A stretch of 64,000 nt of DNA. It comes from an uncultured Draconibacterium sp. GTDB taxonomy: Bacteria > Bacteroidota > Bacteroidia > Bacteroidales > Prolixibacteraceae. Position 1 is the stretch's first letter, and each line of letters begins with the position of its first letter. The stretch covers positions 4,467,501 to 4,531,500 of the forward strand of contig NZ_OY782038.1 in the NCBI RefSeq assembly GCF_963677575.1. The letters are read 5' to 3'. A program made the position numbers and the translations under genes. Below the pieces are notes generated by a model, which saw only the letters and a program-made list of their open reading frames with translations, did not search any database and had not been told where the DNA came from. Below are positions 61,985 through 64,000 of the stretch, one piece after another.

Positions 61985-64000
61985 TTATCCTTTAATTTTT
62001 AATTTGGCGAATTTTAGCAGCAGTTGTTTTTGTGTCCCCGATTTAAAGAATACGGTGGCTTTTATATTCGGTGCAACGCCTTCAATATTAATTACTTTTC
62101 CTTCGCCAAAACGTTGGTGTTCAACCACCATACCAGTTTGAATGCTTCCGGGATCGTCTCCCTGAAAGGTATTTTGTGCTCTACTGGTTTCTTTAAGCGA
62201 AACGAGTTTTTTGTTGAAAAAGTTTTGCGATTCGGGTGTTTTAAATGCTCCGGGTGGCTGACGGCGAACAGAATTTTTGTGATAACGCTCTGGTTGAATA
62301 TCGTCGTTGCTCTGCGCCCGACGCGTTGGCGACGACTGTGCAGCAACTCCTGAAGTATCAAGAAACTGCTCATCAATTTCTTCAAGAAAACGACTTGGCG
62401 TACAGAAATCAAGATTTCCCCAGCGGTAGCGCTGGTTGGCATACGAAAACCATGCATTTTCTTCGGCGCGGGTTAGTGCCACGTAAAACAGGCGGCGCTC
62501 TTCTTCCAGTGTTTCCGGTTTATTATCACCATTTTGGTTCGATGGGAAAAGGTTTTCTTCCATCCCTACCACAAACACATTTTTAAATTCCAGTCCTTTT
62601 GAGGAGTGAACTGTCATTAGTGTCACTTTATCACGGTCTTCCTCTTTCTCGTTGTCCTGATCGGTTAAAAGTGCTACATCTTCCAGATAGTTTTCGAGTT
62701 TTTCTGGCTCACCGGTTTCTTTGGCGTTGATGCTAAATTCCTGGATACCGTTCAATAATTCCTGAATGTTTTCGTGGCGGCTCAATCCTTCGGGCGACTT
62801 ATCGGTATACAGTTCTTTCAGAATACCGGTTTGTTCGGCAATAGTTTTGGCTGTATCAAAAGCATCGTTGTCTTGCGACAGTTGCATGAATTTCTGAATT
62901 AATCCTACAAAGTGCAGAATTTTACCAACGGTGCCTTTGTTTAGATTGGCGTGGTTTACAGTTGGCAAAGCACTAACGATCTTCCAAATCGATGTTTCTT
63001 TACCAATTGCCGCTGCTTCCAGTTTCGCGAGGGTAGTGGCCCCGATTCCGCGCGCCGGATAATTGATAATACGTTTTAATGCTTCGTTATCGGCCGGGTT
63101 AATCGTCATTCGGAAATAGGAGATGATGTCTTTTATTTCCTTGCGTTGGTAGAAACTCAGCCCGCCGTAAATTTTGTACGGAATATTTCTTTTGCGCAAC
63201 GATTCCTCAAAAATCCTCGATTGCATGTTGGTGCGATACAAAATCGCAAAATCTTCGTATTTGTAATGATCGCGCAATTGCAACTGGGAAATTTCCTGCG
63301 CTACCAAAAAACCTTCTTCATTGTCGGTTAGTGCCGAAATCAGTTTTATGGGTTTCCCGGTGGCATTTTCAGAAAAAACCTTTTTCGGAATTTGCCTTTT
63401 GTTTTTTGCAATTATACTGTTCGCAGCGTTTACAATGGTTTGAGTTGAGCGGTAGTTTTGCTCCAGCTTAAATACTTTATGATCCGGGTAATCCGATTTG
63501 AAATTCAGAATGTTTTCGATACGCGCACCACGAAACGAGTAGATACTCTGTGCATCGTCGCCCACCACACAAATATTTTTGTGTGCCGCAGCCAGTTTTT
63601 TCACTATCAGGTATTGCGAATAGTTGGTATCCTGGTACTCGTCAACCATTACGTAACCAAAACGCTCCTGGTATTTTTGTAGCACCTCGGGATGATCGCG
63701 AAACAATATGTTTGTTTTCAGCAGCAAATCGTCGAAATCCATCGCTCCTGATAGTAAACAGCGCTTGGCATATTCTTTATAAATCTGGGCAATTTGTGGC
63801 ATGCGCATGCTTTTATCAGCGGTTCGAATTTCGGCTGAATTTTCATACGCATTTGGCGTAATCAGGTTGTTTTTTGCCATCGAAATACGGCTGGCAACCA
63901 CACCCGGTTTGTAAATTTTATCGTCGAGTTGAAAACTTTTGATGATCGTTTTTATCAAACTTTTACTGTCGGCACTGTCGTAAATCGTAAAGTTCGACGG
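61985..64000 (-). CDS. pcrA: PcrA/UvrD-type ATP-dependent DNA helicase (5' end beyond the window)
   Basis: This superfamily 1 helicase fragment of about 671 residues is open at the right edge: the frame continues through SNFTIYDSADSKSLIKTIIK to base 64000, so the N-terminus with the Walker A motif lies outside. Visible motifs are VMVDEYQDTNYSQ (motif II), VVGDDAQSIYSFRGA (III), LEQNYRSTQTIV (IV), TVHSSKGLEFKNVFVVG (V) and EEERRLFYVALTRA (VI). The C-terminal tail ends with the PcrA-type domain GMVVEHQRFGEGKVINIEG. It functions in nucleotide excision repair and in removing RNA polymerase or RecA from DNA. Confidence 0.94.
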   Translation of the reverse strand, partial: PSNFTIYDSADSKSLIKTIIKSFQLDDKIYKPGVVASRISMAKNNLITPNAYENSAEIRTADKSMRMPQIAQIYKEYAKRCLLSGAMDFDDLLLKTNILFRDHPEVLQKYQERFGYVMVDEYQDTNYSQYLIVKKLAAAHKNICVVGDDAQSIYSFRGARIENILNFKSDYPDHKVFKLEQNYRSTQTIVNAANSIIAKNKRQIPKKVFSENATGKPIKLISALTDNEEGFLVAQEISQLQLRDHYKYEDFAILYRTNMQSRIFEESLRKRNIPYKIYGGLSFYQRKEIKDIISYFRMTINPADNEALKRIINYPARGIGATTLAKLEAAAIGKETSIWKIVSALPTVNHANLNKGTVGKILHFVGLIQKFMQLSQDNDAFDTAKTIAEQTGILKELYTDKSPEGLSRHENIQELLNGIQEFSINAKETGEPEKLENYLEDVALLTDQDNEKEEDRDKVTLMTVHSSKGLEFKNVFVVGMEENLFPSNQNGDNKPETLEEERRLFYVALTRAEENAWFSYANQRYRWGNLDFCTPSRFLEEIDEQFLDTSGVAAQSSPTRRAQSNDDIQPERYHKNSVRRQPPGAFKTPESQNFFNKKLVSLKETSRAQNTFQGDDPGSIQTGMVVEHQRFGEGKVINIEGVAPNIKATVFFKSGTQKQLLLKFAKLKIKG

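Overview
This window reads as a chromosomal segment of a Bacteroidota bacterium, most likely order Bacteroidales/Marinilabiliales and plausibly family Prolixibacteraceae (the family is a guess from the style of the SusC, DUF4249 and DUF4290 proteins; no rRNA is present to settle it). The evidence is two SusC/SusD pairs, a fused MurF-alanine racemase, DUF4249, DUF4290 and DUF1573 proteins, an RprX/RprY-like two-component system, A-rich ribosome-binding regions, and many promoters of the Bacteroidota type (TTTG or TTG, 18-21 bases, TAnnTTTG). No tRNA, rRNA, CRISPR array, integrase or intact insertion sequence was seen.

Layout. 1-8128 is housekeeping: NAD synthetase, a Crp/Fnr regulator, thymidine kinase with MurF-Alr, a small operon of a glutamate-rich protein, RsmI and a HAD phosphatase. 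8129-25670 is the accessory, nutrient-uptake part: two tandem paralogous SusC/SusD pairs, each with a long untranslated leader, then a four-gene operon of a secreted orphan, a STN-type TonB-dependent receptor, a DUF4249 lipoprotein and an MG2/plug-like protein. 25691-31984 runs on the minus strand: a secreted protein often named asparagine synthetase B, DnaB, and rpmH / PASTA protein / RluD-type synthase / Ddl. 32233-40246 holds an RprXY-like pair, a DUF1573 protein, MeaB, dihydrolipoyl dehydrogenase and a FadL/OmpP1-type porin broken by a frameshift. 40247-45197 holds a NigD-like lipoprotein with a serpin, and an ECF sigma factor with a membrane-anchored beta-barrel partner. 45515-57146 is central metabolism and sensing: Pta-AckA, a large GAF/PAS hybrid kinase, transketolase, SerA and a second Crp/Fnr regulator. 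57339-64000 holds GrpE-DnaJ, a TlpA-like thioredoxin, MurA, DUF4290 and a PcrA/UvrD helicase cut by the window edge.

How the parts work together. Cell-wall precursor genes recur (MurF-Alr, Ddl, MurA, PASTA). MurF-Alr and Ddl supply and use D-Ala-D-Ala; MurA makes the first committed precursor and carries Asp in place of the fosfomycin-reactive Cys. The SusCD and TonB-receptor loci are surface uptake machines but have no glycosidase, protease or dedicated regulator beside them, so their substrate cannot be read from context. Pta-AckA point to acetate overflow or fermentation, and MeaB suggests a methylmalonyl-CoA (propionate) pathway encoded elsewhere.

The most unusual items are the long, structured leader of the second susC compared with its neighbour, the frameshifted FadL-type porin, the sigma factor/beta-barrel pair with its near-leaderless TTG start, the inhibitory-type lipoprotein serpin, and the orphan secreted protein opening the TonB-receptor operon. 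I did not find a clearly new defence or mobile system here.
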